Origin: Actinomycetota bacterium
GTDB lineage: Bacteria; Actinomycetota; Actinomycetes; Actinomycetales; Microbacteriaceae
Length of the DNA stretch: 51,594 bases
Assembly (NCBI GenBank): GCA_005778835.1
Contig: SXMG01000046.1
Span: forward strand, 1-51,594
Reading direction: 5' to 3'
The notes beneath the pieces were generated by a model, which had not been told where the DNA came from, ran no database searches, and saw only the letters and a list, made by a program, of their open reading frames with translations. Every line of letters starts with the position of its first letter. Within the stretch, counting starts at the first letter, position 1. This document shows, piece by piece, positions 17,053-25,215 of this stretch. The position numbers and the translations under genes are program-made.

Positions 17053-17826
17053 TCAGCCCGCGTAGGTCGGCGCCGGCGGCAACCCGAAGAACTCTTCGAG
17101 CGTGCGCACACCGGTCTCGTGCAGCTCGGTCGCGAGCTCGACGCCGACGTACCGGAAGTGCCAGGGCTCGTAGCTGTAACCCGTGATCGGGGTCATATCG
17201 GGCTGGTAGCGCAAGTGGAACCCGAAGCGGTGCGCGTTGGCAGCCAACCACCGGCCGTGGTCGGTGTCGCCGAAGCACGGGTCAAGTGCGCAGACGGCGG
17301 GCAGCGAGCTGATGTCGATCGCGAGCCCGGTCTGGTGCTCGCTGTGGCCGGGCTGCGCGCTGCGCACATCGGCGTAGGCCTGCCCGCGCGAGGCGACGAT
17401 GCCGTTGTAGACCCGCACTTGAACGTTGTAGCTGCGGTAGGCGCTCTGCGCTTGCAGGCGCAGCCCCGCCTCGGCTTCGGCGGCCGCGAACAGCGCGACG
17501 ACGGCGTCGGCCGCTTCCTGCCGCAGAAAGGGCTCGTTCGCGTAGGGCACCGGCACGCGCACGATGTCGCTCGGAGCGTACGACTCGGGGTTGAGCGGCC
17601 GCAGCTTGTTGACGACCACCCACAGCGACGCGGGGTCGTCGATCGAGTAGCGCGTCGTGTCGAACGTCGGGGTCGGCGTGGGGGTGGGGGTCGGCGTCGC
17701 GGTGACCGTCGGCGTGGGGCTCGGCGTCGTCGGCACCGGGATCGGTTCGCGTTCGGATGCGCACCCGCCGAGCACGATGACCGTCGCGATCGCGGCCACG
17801 GCGCGCAGACGGATTCTTCGGGTCAC
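17053..17826 (-). CDS. VanY-type D-alanyl-D-alanine carboxypeptidase lipoprotein (M15B)
   Basis: 257 residues. A short signal ends in a lipobox (VLGGC), so it is probably a lipoprotein on the outer face of the membrane. A Pro/Thr repeat spacer (about residues 31-55) follows, then the M15B peptidase domain with the zinc motifs SEHQTGLAIDI (His and Asp ligands) and EPWHFRYVG (Glu base and His ligand). It trims D-Ala from peptidoglycan stem peptides. The start is GTG 17826, leaderless: TAGGCT lies 6 bases upstream. No van resistance genes are near, so a housekeeping wall function is likely. Confidence 0.9.
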   Translation of the reverse strand: MTRRIRLRAVAAIATVIVLGGCASEREPIPVPTTPSPTPTVTATPTPTPTPTPTFDTTRYSIDDPASLWVVVNKLRPLNPESYAPSDIVRVPVPYANEPFLRQEAADAVVALFAAAEAEAGLRLQAQSAYRSYNVQVRVYNGIVASRGQAYADVRSAQPGHSEHQTGLAIDISSLPAVCALDPCFGDTDHGRWLAANAHRFGFHLRYQPDMTPITGYSYEPWHFRYVGVELATELHETGVRTLEEFFGLPPAPTYAG

Positions 17827-17832
17827 CGCACG

Positions 17833-17838
17833 AGCCTA
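17833..17838 (-). promoter_or_regulatory. -10 box of leaderless VanY-type gene
   Basis: TAGGCT on the minus strand, 6 bases before GTG 17826. Confidence 0.6.
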
Positions 17839-17946
17839 GCCCGGAAAGCGGGCTCGCTCGGCGGCGTCACACGCCTGATCGGCCCAGAAGCGACCTTCCC
17901 GAAATGCGCTCCTGACCAGCCATTTCACATCACTATGGAAATTTCT

Positions 17947-17976
17947 TTGACATTCCAGACCAGTCATGCGTAGTGT
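17947..17976 (+). promoter_or_regulatory. Promoter of the sugar ABC/beta-glucosidase operon
   Basis: TTGACA (17947-17952) and TAGTGT (17971-17976) are 18 bases apart. Transcription would start near 17983, just before the first operator, which fits LacI repression by blocking. Confidence 0.7.
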
Positions 17977-17984
17977 TCCCTCAA

Positions 17985-18002
17985 CGTGAGAGCGCTCTCA
18001 CG
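17985..18002. promoter_or_regulatory. Operator 1 of sugar operon (LacI/CebR-like)
   Basis: CGTGAGAGCGCTCTCACG is a perfect 18-base palindrome next to the expected transcription start. It resembles the known CebR/CelR box TGGGAGCGCTCCCA. Confidence 0.85.
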
Positions 18003-18011
18003 ACCACTGCA

Positions 18012-18025
18012 TGAGAGCGCTCTCA
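18012..18025. promoter_or_regulatory. Operator 2 of sugar operon (LacI/CebR-like)
   Basis: TGAGAGCGCTCTCA is a perfect 14-base palindrome centred 25 bases downstream of operator 1. Confidence 0.85.
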
Positions 18026-18057
18026 CCTCCACCCACCACGCACACAAAGGAGTGACC

Positions 18058-19332
18058 GTGAATCTTTCACGACGCAGCACAGCGGCCGCCGCACTCGCCG
18101 GCGCCGCCGCCTTCGCCCTCATCGCCTCGGGCTGCAGCAGCTCGACGGAGACCCCTGAAGCCGGGGGTGACATCACCCTCACGGTCGCCACGTTCAACGA
18201 CTTCGGCTACACCGACGAGATGTTCGCGCAGTACGAAGCCGAGAACCCCGGGGTCACGATCGTGCACAACCGCGCGGCGACCTCGAACGACGCTCGCGAC
18301 AACTTCTTCACCAAGCTGGGCGCCGGCAGCGGCCTCGCCGACGTCGAAGCCGTCGAGGTTGACTGGTTCGCCGAGATGATGCAGTACAGCGATCGTCTCG
18401 CCGACCTCTCTGACCCCGAGCTCGCCGACCGCTGGGTGCAGTGGAAGACCGACGCCGCGACGGATGCCGACGGCCGCCTCGTTGCGTACGGCACCGACAT
18501 CGGCCCCGAGGCCGTCTGCTACCGCTCCGACCTGTTCGCCGCCGCCGGTCTGCCGACCGACCGCGACGAGGTCGCCGCCCTGCTCGAGGGCGACTGGGAC
18601 CGCTACTTCGAGGTCGGCGAGGAGTACGTCGCCGCATCGGGCGCTGCCTGGTTCGACTCGGCCGGTGCCACCTACCAGGGCATGATCAACCAGGTCGAGT
18701 TCGCCTACGAAGAGGCTGACGGCACCGTCATCGCCACCGAGAACCCCGAGGTCGAGGCGATCTACACGGATGTTCTCAACGCCAGCTCGACCCTCTCGGC
18801 CCACCTCGGCCAGTGGAGCGACGACTGGTTCGCCGGTCTCGCCAACGGCGCCTTCGCCACGATGCTCTGCCCCGGCTGGATGCTCGGCGTCATCTCGGGC
18901 AACGCACCTGACGTCACCGGCTGGGACGTCGCCAACGTCTTCCCCGGCGGCGGCGGCAACTGGGGCGGTTCGTACCTGACCGTTCCCGCCCAGGGCGCGA
19001 ACATCGAGGCAGCGACGAAGCTCGCCGCCTGGTTGACCGCTCCTGAGCAGCAGATGACAGCCTTCGCTGCGGCCGGAACGTTCCCGAGCCAGGTCGAGGC
19101 GTACGAGTCGGCCGAGCTGCAGGCGGCGACGAACGAGTACTTCAACAACGCGCCGGTCGGCCAGATCCTGATCGACCGCTCGAACGCGATCGGCGTCGCG
19201 CCCTTCAAGAGCGTGAAGTACTTCCCGATCAACGACGCGCTGCAGCGCGCGCTGACCCGCGTCGACGTCGATGCCTCGATGAGCATCGAAGAGTCGTGGG
19301 AGCAGTTCGTCGCTGACGTGAACGCGCTCTAG
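18058..19332 (+). CDS. Sugar ABC transporter solute-binding lipoprotein (CebE-like)
   Basis: 424 residues from GTG 18058, with AAAGGAG 5 bases upstream; a longer start at 17986 would begin inside the operator. A signal peptide ends in the lipobox IASGC, so the protein is lipid-anchored. The mature part is a family 1 extracellular binding protein (LTVATFNDFGYTDEMFAQYEAENPG, then periplasmic-binding-protein lobes). Followed by two permeases, a GH1 beta-glucosidase and a LacI repressor, the order matches streptomycete cebEFG-bglC, so cellobiose or xylo-/cello-oligosaccharides are likely ligands. No ATPase gene lies here; a shared MsiK-type ATPase elsewhere is expected. Confidence 0.92.
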   Translation: MNLSRRSTAAAALAGAAAFALIASGCSSSTETPEAGGDITLTVATFNDFGYTDEMFAQYEAENPGVTIVHNRAATSNDARDNFFTKLGAGSGLADVEAVEVDWFAEMMQYSDRLADLSDPELADRWVQWKTDAATDADGRLVAYGTDIGPEAVCYRSDLFAAAGLPTDRDEVAALLEGDWDRYFEVGEEYVAASGAAWFDSAGATYQGMINQVEFAYEEADGTVIATENPEVEAIYTDVLNASSTLSAHLGQWSDDWFAGLANGAFATMLCPGWMLGVISGNAPDVTGWDVANVFPGGGGNWGGSYLTVPAQGANIEAATKLAAWLTAPEQQMTAFAAAGTFPSQVEAYESAELQAATNEYFNNAPVGQILIDRSNAIGVAPFKSVKYFPINDALQRALTRVDVDASMSIEESWEQFVADVNAL

Positions 19333-19348
19333 CCACCACCTGACAGGA

Positions 19349-19384
19349 ACGGGGGCCGCGCGCTCGATCGCGCACGGCCCCCGT
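19349..19384 (+). terminator. Intercistronic hairpin after the binding-protein gene
   Basis: ACGGGGGCCG and CGGCCCCCGT are perfect 10-base arms with an inner partly paired loop. Lying between the binding-protein and permease genes, it probably causes partial termination or protects the upstream mRNA, giving more binding protein than permease. Confidence 0.7.
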
Positions 19385-19432
19385 CTCCGTCTCACCCACT
19401 TCGTCCAGCTCTATTCACCGCCGGGAGCGCTC

Positions 19433-20464
19433 ATGACCACGACCGACACCGGGCGATCAGCCCCCCGACCCGAGACCGGGCACCCTGCGCCCGCGACTGG
19501 CTCGGCACCTGACACGGGCCTCTCCGCCCCCCTCAAGAAGAAGGAGCGATCGGTTCGCCGCATCGCCGTCTCCCAGACGCTCTCGCGCTGGGACGTCAAG
19601 GTCTCCCCCTACCTCTACATCTCGCCGTTCTTCATCCTCTTCGCCATCACCGGCCTCTTCCCGCTGCTCTACACGGCGTGGGTCTCGGTGCACGAATGGA
19701 ACCTCATCGGCGGCCAGGGCGACTTCGTCGGCTTCGACAACTTCGCCTTCGTGCTCTCGAACCCGCCGTTCTGGATCGCCCTGCGCAACACCTTTTCGAT
19801 CTTCCTCATCTCTGCCGTGCCGCAGATCGCTCTCGCCCTCTTCATCGCCGCCGTGCTCGACCGCAACATCCGTGCCAAGACTTTCTGGCGCATGGGCGTG
19901 CTGCTGCCCTACGTCGTCGCGCCCGTCGCGGTGACCCTCATCTTCAGCAACATGTTCGGCGATCAGTACGGCCTCATCAACAATCTGCTCGGTCAGATCG
20001 GCATCGCGCCGGTCGGCTGGCACTCGGATGTTCTCGCGAGCCACTTCGCCATCGCGACCATGGTCAACTTCCGCTGGACGGGCTACACCGCCCTCATCCT
20101 GCTCGCGGCGATGCAGGCGATTCCGCGCGACTACTACGAGGCCGCGATGATCGACGGTGCCGGCATGGTGCGGCAGTTCTTCTCTATCACCATCCCGCAG
20201 CTGCGCCCGACGCTGATCTTCGTCATCGTCACCTCGACGATCGGCGGCCTGCAGATCTTCGACGAGCCCCGCCTGTACGACCAGACCGGCCAGGGTGGCG
20301 CGAGCAGCCAGTGGATGACGATCACCATCTACCTCTACAACCTCGGATGGGGTCAGCTGAACTTCGGTCGCGCTGCCGCTGTCGCCTGGCTGCTGTTCCT
20401 CATCATCATCATCGTGGGGCTGCTCAACGTGGCCATCACCCGATCGATTGCGAAGGCATCATGA
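19433..20464 (+). CDS. Sugar ABC transporter permease (MalF/CebF-like)
   Basis: 343 residues; ATG 19433 has GGGAG 5-6 bases upstream. An unusual polar Thr/Pro-rich N-terminal extension (about 40 residues) precedes about six transmembrane helices starting at VSPYLYISPFFILFAITGLFP. The EAA loop that contacts the ATPase reads YYEAAMIDGAGMVRQFFSITIP. It partners with the next permease. Its stop overlaps the next start (ATGA). Confidence 0.93.
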   Translation: MTTTDTGRSAPRPETGHPAPATGSAPDTGLSAPLKKKERSVRRIAVSQTLSRWDVKVSPYLYISPFFILFAITGLFPLLYTAWVSVHEWNLIGGQGDFVGFDNFAFVLSNPPFWIALRNTFSIFLISAVPQIALALFIAAVLDRNIRAKTFWRMGVLLPYVVAPVAVTLIFSNMFGDQYGLINNLLGQIGIAPVGWHSDVLASHFAIATMVNFRWTGYTALILLAAMQAIPRDYYEAAMIDGAGMVRQFFSITIPQLRPTLIFVIVTSTIGGLQIFDEPRLYDQTGQGGASSQWMTITIYLYNLGWGQLNFGRAAAVAWLLFLIIIIVGLLNVAITRSIAKAS

Positions 20465-21372
20465 CCGGCCCCGGACTGCTGGAGCGCCGCCCGGCGCGGC
20501 GCCCAGATGAAAGCCGCCCCGCCGGTCGACGCCGTCGCGGACTCGTCAACGGGCAGCGCCCCGGCTGGAAGGCCTACGGCTTCCTCACCGCCGTCATGCT
20601 CGGCTCGATGTTCCCGATCTACTGGTCGTTCCTCATCGGCTCGGGCGACGCGTCGACCATCACGCGGCAAGACATCGTGTGGTGGCCGGGCGGCAACTTC
20701 ATCGACAACGCGATCGCCGTGCTCGCCGACGACAGCGTCAACTTCTGGCGTGCGATCGGCAACTCGATCATCGTCTCGACCGTGGTCTCAGCATCCGTCG
20801 TGCTGTTCTCGACCCTCGCCGGGTTCGCGTTCGCGAAGCTGCGCTTCCGCGGTCGCAACGGGCTGCTCATCTTCGTCATCGCGACCATGGCGGTGCCGAC
20901 GCAGCTCGGCGTCGTGCCGCTCTTCATCGCGATGAGCCAGCTGCAGCTCGCCGGCACGCTCTGGGCCGTCATCCTGCCTGCGGTGGTGAGTGCGTTCGGC
21001 GTGTTCTGGATGACGCAGTACCTCGCGCAGGCTCTGCCCTACGAGCTCATCGAGGCCGCGCGCGTCGATGGCGCGAGCATGATCCGCACGTTCTGGTCGG
21101 TCGCACTGCCCGCGGCGCGCCCGGCCGCCGCGATGCTGGCCCTGTTCATCTTCATCGCCACCTGGACCAACTTCTTCTGGCCCTTCATCGTGCTCGACCG
21201 ACAGAACCCGACGCTGCCCGTGGCGCTCTCGCTGCTGCAGAGCAACTACTTCGTCGATTACTCGGTGGTGATGGCCGGGGTTATCCTGTCGACGATTCCA
21301 CTGTTGATCTTGTTCGTCGTCGCCGGCCGTCACCTCGTGAGCGGCATCATGCAGGGAGCTATCAAGGGATGA
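20461..21372 (+). CDS. Sugar ABC transporter permease (MalG/CebG-like)
   Basis: 303 residues from ATG 20461, coupled to the upstream permease by ATGA. An Arg/Pro-rich N-terminal tail (about 35 residues) is followed by six predicted helices. The EAA motif is YELIEAARVDGASMIRTFWSVALP, and the C-terminus HLVSGIMQGAIKG is typical of MalG-type permeases. It forms the membrane channel together with the preceding gene. Confidence 0.93.
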   Translation: MTGPGLLERRPARRPDESRPAGRRRRGLVNGQRPGWKAYGFLTAVMLGSMFPIYWSFLIGSGDASTITRQDIVWWPGGNFIDNAIAVLADDSVNFWRAIGNSIIVSTVVSASVVLFSTLAGFAFAKLRFRGRNGLLIFVIATMAVPTQLGVVPLFIAMSQLQLAGTLWAVILPAVVSAFGVFWMTQYLAQALPYELIEAARVDGASMIRTFWSVALPAARPAAAMLALFIFIATWTNFFWPFIVLDRQNPTLPVALSLLQSNYFVDYSVVMAGVILSTIPLLILFVVAGRHLVSGIMQGAIKG

Positions 21373-22826
21373 CCGCCCACACCACCACGTCGCCTGCGAC
21401 GGTCGCCCTGCCGCGCCCGGTTCCGGCCGACTTCCTGTTCGGCGTCGCGACCGCGGCGTACCAGATCGAAGGCGCGACGAACCGTGACGGCCGAGCCGAC
21501 TCGATCTGGGATGAGTTCAGCCGCGTACCCGGCGCCGTCGTCGGCGGCGAGAGCGGCGAGCGAGCGTGCGAGCACTACGACCGCTATCGCGACGATGTCG
21601 CCCTCATGCGCGATCTTGGCGTGCAGGTCTACCGCTTCAGCACTTCGTGGGCGCGCGTGCAGCCCGACGGCCGCACCGCGAACGCGGCAGGTCTCGACTT
21701 CCACAGCCGCCTCGTCGACGAGCTGCTCTCCGCGGGCATCACGCCGTGGCTCACTCTCTATCACTGGGATCTTCCGCAGGCGCTCGAAGAGCAGGGCGGC
21801 TGGCCCGCGCGCGACACGGCCCTGCGGTTCGCCGACTACGCGGCCGACGCGCACAGTGCGCTCGGCGACCGAGTCGTGCACTGGACCTCGCTCAACGAGC
21901 CCTGGTGCTCAGCCTTCTTGGGCTACTTGAGCGGCGAGCACGCGCCGGGCCGGCAAGACCCGCAGGCCTCGCTCGACGCCGCCCACCACCTGCTGCTCGG
22001 GCACGGGCTGGCGACACAGCGCCTGCGCGAGCTCGACCCCTCGTTGAGCCTCGGCATCACGCTCAACATGACGGTGCCCGACCCGGTCGACCCGAACGAT
22101 GCCGCCGACGTCGACGCGGCGCGGCGCATCGACGCGCAGCACAACCGGCTGTTTCTCGACCCCATCTTCCGCGGCGCGTACCCGGCCGACCTGCTCGCCG
22201 ACCTCGACACGAGGGGCCTCAGCCTGCCGGTGCACGACGGCGACCTCGCAGCGATCTCGACCCCGATCGACGCGCTGGGCATCAACTACTACCACGGCAG
22301 CGCCGTGAGCGCCCGGCCCCCGGCCGCAGTGCCGCTCTCGACCGCCGCGCCCTCCGAGCGGCAGAAGCTCTCGCCGTTCCCGGTCGGTGACGGCATCTTC
22401 ACGCACCCTCGCGGCCTGCCCACGACCGCCATGGGCTGGGAGGTGCAGCCCGAGGGCCTCACCCGCCTGCTCGTGCGCATCGACGACGAGTACGCGAAGC
22501 CCGCCGGCGTCACGCTCTACGTCACCGAGAACGGCGCCGCCTACACCGATGTGGTCGCCGACGACGGCTCGGTCGACGACGTCGAGCGCGCCGACTTCTT
22601 GGCGGCACACCTCGATGCGGTCGCCGACGCGATCGACGCCGGGGTGAACGTCAAGGGCTACTTCTACTGGTCGCTCATGGACAACTTCGAATGGGCCTGG
22701 GGCTACGACAAGAGATTCGGTCTCGTGCGGGTCGACTACGAGACGCAGCAGCGCACGGTGAAGACGAGCGGTGCGACGTACCGCGCCATTATCGCGGCGC
22801 GCGACCTCTCGGCGACCGCTGACTAG
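21369..22826 (+). CDS. GH1 beta-glucosidase (BglC-like), intracellular
   Basis: 485 residues from ATG 21369, overlapping the permease stop by ATGA. GH1 signatures: FLFGVATAAYQIEGA at the N-terminus, TLYHWDLPQALEEQGGW, acid/base Glu177 in SLNEPW and nucleophile Glu387 in YVTENG; the C-terminal WSLMDNFEWAWGY loop supports substrate binding. There is no signal peptide, so it hydrolyses imported cellobiose or short beta-glycosides in the cytoplasm. The stop codon TAG (22824) is also the start of a -10 box for the following regulator. Confidence 0.95.
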   Translation: MTAHTTTSPATVALPRPVPADFLFGVATAAYQIEGATNRDGRADSIWDEFSRVPGAVVGGESGERACEHYDRYRDDVALMRDLGVQVYRFSTSWARVQPDGRTANAAGLDFHSRLVDELLSAGITPWLTLYHWDLPQALEEQGGWPARDTALRFADYAADAHSALGDRVVHWTSLNEPWCSAFLGYLSGEHAPGRQDPQASLDAAHHLLLGHGLATQRLRELDPSLSLGITLNMTVPDPVDPNDAADVDAARRIDAQHNRLFLDPIFRGAYPADLLADLDTRGLSLPVHDGDLAAISTPIDALGINYYHGSAVSARPPAAVPLSTAAPSERQKLSPFPVGDGIFTHPRGLPTTAMGWEVQPEGLTRLLVRIDDEYAKPAGVTLYVTENGAAYTDVVADDGSVDDVERADFLAAHLDAVADAIDAGVNVKGYFYWSLMDNFEWAWGYDKRFGLVRVDYETQQRTVKTSGATYRAIIAARDLSATAD

Positions 22827-22829
22827 GAT
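22824..22829 (+). promoter_or_regulatory. -10 box overlapping the beta-glucosidase stop codon
   Basis: TAGGAT begins with the TAG stop codon of the GH1 gene and ends 7 bases before the ATG at 22837. It could allow independent transcription of the repressor gene. Confidence 0.5.
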
Positions 22830-22836
22830 TCACACC

Positions 22837-22860
22837 ATGGCAACCGGCGGTGCAGCGTGA
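22837..22860 (+). CDS. Seven-codon leader ORF coupled to the LacI gene
   Basis: ATG GCA ACC GGC GGT GCA GCG TGA. The ATG lies 7 bases after the TAGGAT box (leaderless position), and its stop overlaps the regulator start in GTGA. It probably serves to bring ribosomes to the GTG. There is no protein evidence. Confidence 0.4.
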   Translation: MATGGAA

Positions 22861-23867
22861 CCGCTCGCAGTGCTCCCACCCTCGAGATGGTCGCCGAGCG
22901 GGCTGGCGTCTCGCGCGCCACGGTCTCGCGCGTCGTCAACGGCTCGCCGCGCGTCACCGAAGAGACGCTCGCCGCCGTCAATGCCGCGATCGCCGAGCTC
23001 AACTACACCCCGAACCGCGCGGCTCGCTCGCTCGCGAACCGGCGGTCGATGGCGATCGCGCTGGTGATTCCCGAAGACACGACGCGCTTCTTCGGCGACC
23101 CGTACTTCGCCGCGATCGTGCACGGTATCTCGAGGGTGCTCGATGACACCGACTACGTGCTCAATCTGCACCTGGCGAGCTCGGGCGCCCAGTTCGACAA
23201 GACGGTGGGCTACCTGCTCGGCGGCAACGTCGACGGCGCGCTCGTCGTCTCGCACCACACCGACGACCATCTGCTCGCCGAGCTGGGCTCGAGCATCCCG
23301 GTCGTCTTCGGCGGCCGCCCTCTCGACACCCAGGCGACCGACAGCTACTACGTCGACGTCGACAACGCGATCGCGGCGGCCGACGGCACGCGTTATCTGA
23401 TCGAGCACGGGCGGCGGCGCATCGGAACGGTCGCCGGCCCGGCCGACATGCCCGCCGGCATCGATCGGCTGGCGGGGTGGAGAGCGGCGCTGACGGATGC
23501 TGGGCTCGAGTCGACCGCCGTCGTGCGCGGCGACTTCACCCTGGCCGGTGGAGTTCGGGCGACGCGCGAGCTGCTCGACGCGCACCCCGACCTCGACGCG
23601 ATCTTCGTCGCGAGCGACCTCATGGCCATGGGCACCGTGACGGTGCTGCGCGAGCGGGGCCTCGCCGTGCCCGACCAGGTCGCCGTCATGGGCTTCGACG
23701 ATTCGCCCGCGGCGCTCGCGAGCGAGATTCCGCTCACGACGGTGCGGCAGCCCTCGGTCGAGCAGGGCGAGCGCATGGCGCGCATTCTGCTGGGCCTGCT
23801 CGATGGCGAGACGATGCCGCAGCGGCACATCATGCCGACCGAGGTGGTCGTGCGCGAGAGCGCCTAG
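22857..23867 (+). CDS. LacI-family transcriptional repressor (CebR-like)
   Basis: 336 residues. The N-terminal helix-turn-helix and hinge run TLEMVAERAGVSRATVSRVVNG ... NYTPNRAARSLANRRS; the hinge helix inserts into the central CG of the operator. The periplasmic-binding-protein-like effector domain (about 60-330) follows, with the C-terminal VMGFDDSPAALASEIPLTTVRQP signature. Last gene of the sugar operon, it most likely binds the TGAGAGCGCTCTCA boxes at 17985 and 18012 and is released by cellobiose or a related disaccharide. The start GTG 22857 lies in GTGA at the end of a 7-codon ORF. Its TAG stop overlaps the convergent NmrA stop in CTAG. Confidence 0.93.
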   Translation: MTARSAPTLEMVAERAGVSRATVSRVVNGSPRVTEETLAAVNAAIAELNYTPNRAARSLANRRSMAIALVIPEDTTRFFGDPYFAAIVHGISRVLDDTDYVLNLHLASSGAQFDKTVGYLLGGNVDGALVVSHHTDDHLLAELGSSIPVVFGGRPLDTQATDSYYVDVDNAIAAADGTRYLIEHGRRRIGTVAGPADMPAGIDRLAGWRAALTDAGLESTAVVRGDFTLAGGVRATRELLDAHPDLDAIFVASDLMAMGTVTVLRERGLAVPDQVAVMGFDDSPAALASEIPLTTVRQPSVEQGERMARILLGLLDGETMPQRHIMPTEVVVRESA

Positions 23868-24754
23868 CTCGACCGCTCGTCCTCGGCCTCGGGCACCCAC
23901 ACGGCGCGCTCGCGGTGCGCGAACTCGGCGAAGGTCGTCGCGGGCGACCCCGTCAGGCGGCGCACCGTGCGGTTCGGCAGCGCCGAAACGTTCAGCCGCA
24001 CGACCTTGTAGATCATCGCCTGAACATCGATGTAGTCCTGCGGCATGCCCCGTTGGCGCAGCATCTCGGCGTACTTCTCGGGGCTCGGGCGCGTGTAGGT
24101 GATCTCTCGGCCGAGCTCGGTGCTCAGCAGGCGCGCGACGTCGTTGTAGTCGAGCGACTGCTCGCCCGAGAGTGTGTAGGCCTTGCCGAGGTGACCGGGC
24201 TCGGTGAGCACGTGCGCCGCAACGCGACCGACGTCGTCGGTGTCGATGAAGGCCGTTCGCGCGCGACCCGCCGGCACGGCGATCTCGCTGCGATCGCGGA
24301 TCTCGGCCGCATAGGTCGTCGACAGGTTCTGCATGAAGAAGTTGGGGCGCAGGAACGTGAACGGAGCCTTCACAGCCCGCAGCTGCTTCTCGACCGCGTG
24401 GTGCGGGGTCGCGGTGTTGAACTGCACGCCCTGCAACGACAGAAAGACGATGTGCCGCACGCCGTTCTGCAGTGCGGCGTCGATGACGGGGAACAGATGC
24501 TCCTGCACGTCGGCGATCGCGGGAGGGCGCAGCAGGAAGAGACGATCGACGCCAGCCAGAGCATCCGTCCACCCGGAGGAGTTCTCGAAATCGAACGCTC
24601 GTGCCTCGCTGCCGTTGACGACGGCCGGGTCGGAAGCGTCGCGCACGGCGCTGATCACCGACTCGCCCCGGGCGAGAAGGTGCCGCACGACTGCAGCGCC
24701 GACGTTGCCGGTGGCGCCGGTGACGAGCACGGCGCCACGCGCACCGGCGCTCAT
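23864..24754 (-). CDS. NmrA/SDR-like NAD(P)-binding protein
   Basis: 296 residues, atypical short-chain dehydrogenase fold of the NmrA/HSCARG or azoreductase-like group. The Rossmann motif is VTGATGNVGAAVVRHLLARG; no YxxxK catalytic pair is evident, as usual in the family. Such proteins act as NAD(P)H redox sensors or quinone/azo reductases. It is the third gene of a minus-strand operon with a second NAD(P)-binding protein and a MarR regulator; each start overlaps the previous stop (ATGA). The convergent stop shares CTAG with the LacI gene. Confidence 0.88.
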   Translation of the reverse strand: MSAGARGAVLVTGATGNVGAAVVRHLLARGESVISAVRDASDPAVVNGSEARAFDFENSSGWTDALAGVDRLFLLRPPAIADVQEHLFPVIDAALQNGVRHIVFLSLQGVQFNTATPHHAVEKQLRAVKAPFTFLRPNFFMQNLSTTYAAEIRDRSEIAVPAGRARTAFIDTDDVGRVAAHVLTEPGHLGKAYTLSGEQSLDYNDVARLLSTELGREITYTRPSPEKYAEMLRQRGMPQDYIDVQAMIYKVVRLNVSALPNRTVRRLTGSPATTFAEFAHRERAVWVPEAEDERSS

Positions 24755-25215
24755 GCGCGACTCGTGGTCGCGAGCGGAGCGGGTTGCTCGACGGGTGCGC
24801 GCACGGCGGCGAGGATGCGGTCGAGCTCGAGCACGTCGACGGTGCTCAGCGCGTCGAACGCGGGTGCGACGGCCTCGATGTACTGCCGCTCGAAGCCCTC
24901 GATCTCGCGTCGCGCCTCATCGCTGAGTCGGATGATGCGACCGCGTCGATCGTCGGCATCGACCTCGCTCGTCACCAGGCCAGCGGCCTTGAGGACATCG
25001 ACCGACTGGGTCACGGCACCGCTCGTGATGCCGAGGCGATCGGCGAGCTCGGCGACTCGCACTCCGTCGGTGCGCGCGAGCACGAAGAGCAGGTTCATCG
25101 CCGCGCGCCCGAGTCCGAGCGCCTTGAAGGGGTAGCCGCCGCGCGCGGTGACGTCGCGCGTGACGACGGCGATGCGCTCGATGACGCGCGCGAGCGACTC
25201 GGCCCGGGCATCCAT
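24751..25215 (-). CDS. MarR-family transcriptional regulator
   Basis: 154 residues from ATG 25215, overlapping the upstream gene by ATGA. A winged helix-turn-helix is seen in RVAELADRLGITSGAVTQSVDVLKAAGLVTSEVDADDRRGRIIRLSDEA, the typical MarR recognition helix and wing, flanked by N- and C-terminal dimerisation helices. Encoded within the operon of two NAD(P)-binding proteins, it is probably an autorepressor acting at the palindrome 25870-25885, responding to an electrophile, quinone or phenolic ligand. Confidence 0.9.
   Translation of the reverse strand: MDARAESLARVIERIAVVTRDVTARGGYPFKALGLGRAAMNLLFVLARTDGVRVAELADRLGITSGAVTQSVDVLKAAGLVTSEVDADDRRGRIIRLSDEARREIEGFERQYIEAVAPAFDALSTVDVLELDRILAAVRAPVEQPAPLATTSRA

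Noticed and set aside
17657-17720. Possible microsatellite-like phase-variable repeat in the VanY-type gene
   Set aside because: It is a Pro/Thr-coding linker with varied codons, in frame and common in lipoprotein spacers; no evidence of phase variation.
18058-23867. Naming the sugar operon definitely as the cellobiose system cebEFG-bglC-cebR
   Set aside because: Order and operator resemble it, but the operator differs in two bases from the known box and specificity cannot be read from sequence, so symbols were left empty.
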